Shown here piece after piece: positions 11,658-12,569 of a stretch of 12,569 nucleotides of DNA (the stretch's first letter is position 1; each line of letters begins with the position of its first letter). The notes under the pieces were generated by a model that was not told the origin of the DNA, ran no database searches, and was given only the letters and a program-made list of their open reading frames with translations. The stretch is from JAIOTH01 sp964639335 (GTDB taxonomy: Bacteria > Patescibacteriota > Patescibacteriia > UBA1558 > S5-K13). The stretch spans positions 1 through 12,569 of the forward strand of contig CAZXCJ010000032.1 of the NCBI GenBank assembly GCA_964639335.1, read 5' to 3'. A program made the translations under genes and the position numbers.

Positions 11658-12568
11658 TCATTATTCTTAAAATACTCAATTGTTTCCATGAGACCTTTTT
11701 CTAAAGAATATTGCGGTTGCCATTTAAGTTCCTTTTTAATACGAGCATAAGATAATTGACTTTTTTGTACTTCTCCCCTAATAGCCAGTTTGTGCAGGGG
11801 TTTTTTAGTGATATTCATTACAAGGGCAATTTTTTGATAAAGTTTATTAATGTCAATATCTTTGGCGGTAGAAATATTATAAATTTTGTTTTTAGCTTTC
11901 GTAGATTTTATTAAAGCACCAACAACATCTTTTACATAAACAAAATCTCTAGTTTGTTTTCCAGTACCATTTATATAAGATTGTTTATTATTTAAAAGAT
12001 TATTAATAAAAATGGCCACTACTCCGGCTTCGCCTTTTGGATCTTGGCGAGGTCCGTAAATATTAGCTGGTCTTAAAATTATATAAGGCAGGTTTTTTAT
12101 TTGGCCATAAAATTCTATGTATTTTTCCACAGCAAATTTTGCGATAGCATAAGGAGACACTGGCTTGGCTTTTTCAGTTTCTGAAGTAGGGAATTTTTGG
12201 GCTTGGTCATAAATAGCTCCGCCCGTGGAGGTAAAGATAAATTTTTTGATTTTGTATTTAACGCCATTGTCTAAAAGATTTAAACTGCCCAATATGTTGT
12301 TTTTGGCATCAAATTGAGGATTATTAATGGAATAAGGTACGCTTTTTTGAGCTGCTAAATGAAAGACAATATCAAATTTATATTTTTTGAATATAGTTTC
12401 TATTTTGTCGGATTTAATGTCTAATTTATAAAAATCCCCGCCAGATATAAATTTCTTTTTTCCGCTGGAGAGATTGTCGATAATTACTACTTGATGTTTT
12501 AATTTTAAAAGCTTGTCTACTAAATGGGAACCAAGAAATCCAGCTCCGCCGGTTACTAGTATATTCAT
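11654..12568 (-). CDS. NAD-dependent epimerase/dehydratase, probable UDP-glucose 4-epimerase-like
   Basis: A 304-residue extended short-chain dehydrogenase. The Rossmann motif is TGGAGFLGSHL (6-16), with the NAD-binding acidic residue in IIDNLSSGKK (29-38). Next come FHLAAQKSV (69-77), the catalytic Ser/Thr segment FTSTGGAIYD (112-121), and Tyr140 and Lys144 of YXXXK in SPYAIAK. Substrate-domain features are RPANIYGPRQDP, INGTGKQTRDFVYVKDVV and the C-terminal LKWQPQYSLEKGL. The enzyme interconverts a UDP-sugar (glucose/galactose or their N-acetyl or uronic forms) for glycan assembly in the cytoplasm; the exact sugar cannot be fixed by motif reading. It is slightly shorter than typical GalE (about 330-340) but has all key residues. 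The start is the ATG one base from the window edge, so its upstream region is not visible. It probably leads the downstream GT2-DUF2304 pair. Confidence 0.88.
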   Translation of the reverse strand: MNILVTGGAGFLGSHLVDKLLKLKHQVVIIDNLSSGKKKFISGGDFYKLDIKSDKIETIFKKYKFDIVFHLAAQKSVPYSINNPQFDAKNNILGSLNLLDNGVKYKIKKFIFTSTGGAIYDQAQKFPTSETEKAKPVSPYAIAKFAVEKYIEFYGQIKNLPYIILRPANIYGPRQDPKGEAGVVAIFINNLLNNKQSYINGTGKQTRDFVYVKDVVGALIKSTKAKNKIYNISTAKDIDINKLYQKIALVMNITKKPLHKLAIRGEVQKSQLSYARIKKELKWQPQYSLEKGLMETIEYFKNNE

Positions 12569-12569
12569 A

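Overview
This is an AT-rich window (by eye roughly 30% G+C) from a bacterium with compact genes. It is dominated by cell-surface glycan and glycosylation genes. The low G+C, the many membrane-embedded GT-C-type glycosyltransferases, the GT2 plus DUF2304 pair, the frequent lack of Shine-Dalgarno sites and the spacers full of 7-9 nt degenerate repeats together suggest a Patescibacteria (Candidate Phyla Radiation) genome. That assignment is inference: no rRNA or other marker gene is present.

Layout. 1-1517 (-) is the N-terminal 505 residues of a GT-C/ArnT-like membrane glycosyltransferase; it runs off the left edge with no stop. 1645-1863 (-) is a tiny two-helix membrane protein with a strong ribosome binding site and its own terminator. 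2027-4138 (+) is a 703-residue polytopic GT-C-like protein. 4156-5325 and 5369-6568 (both -) are two GT4 glycosyltransferases, the second carrying a GC-rich palindromic in-frame insertion. 6735-7262 (+) and 7388-7822 (-) are a convergent pair of unrecognised soluble proteins, each with a strong ribosome binding site and terminator. 7912-8961 (-) is a rhamnosyltransferase-like GT2. 9148-10425 (-) is an alpha/beta-hydrolase fused to a NUDIX domain. 10542-10886 (-) is a DUF2304 membrane protein, 10915-11601 (-) a polyprenyl-phosphate-sugar-synthase-like GT2, and 11654-12568 (-) a UDP-sugar epimerase.

How the genes may work together (inference). The epimerase would supply a nucleotide sugar. The small GT2 with DUF2304 could load a sugar onto a lipid phosphate carrier. 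The GT4 enzymes and the large GT2 would extend a glycan on the cytoplasmic face. The GT-C proteins would transfer lipid-linked sugars outside the membrane. The hydrolase-NUDIX fusion and the two unknown soluble proteins do not fit this pathway obviously.

Most striking non-genic features: (i) nearly every spacer is a degenerate tandem array with a 7- or 8-nt period, often reaching into gene ends and supplying stop codons; (ii) a 90-bp repeat, one mismatch between copies, brackets the hydrolase-NUDIX gene and ends just inside two start regions, giving a cassette-like arrangement; (iii) a roughly 51-nt GC-rich palindromic element sits in frame inside a GT4 gene; (iv) the two GT-C genes have -10 boxes so close to the ATG that leaderless mRNAs are predicted. 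No tRNA, rRNA, CRISPR array or transposase gene was seen. No stretch over 300 bases lacks a gene.
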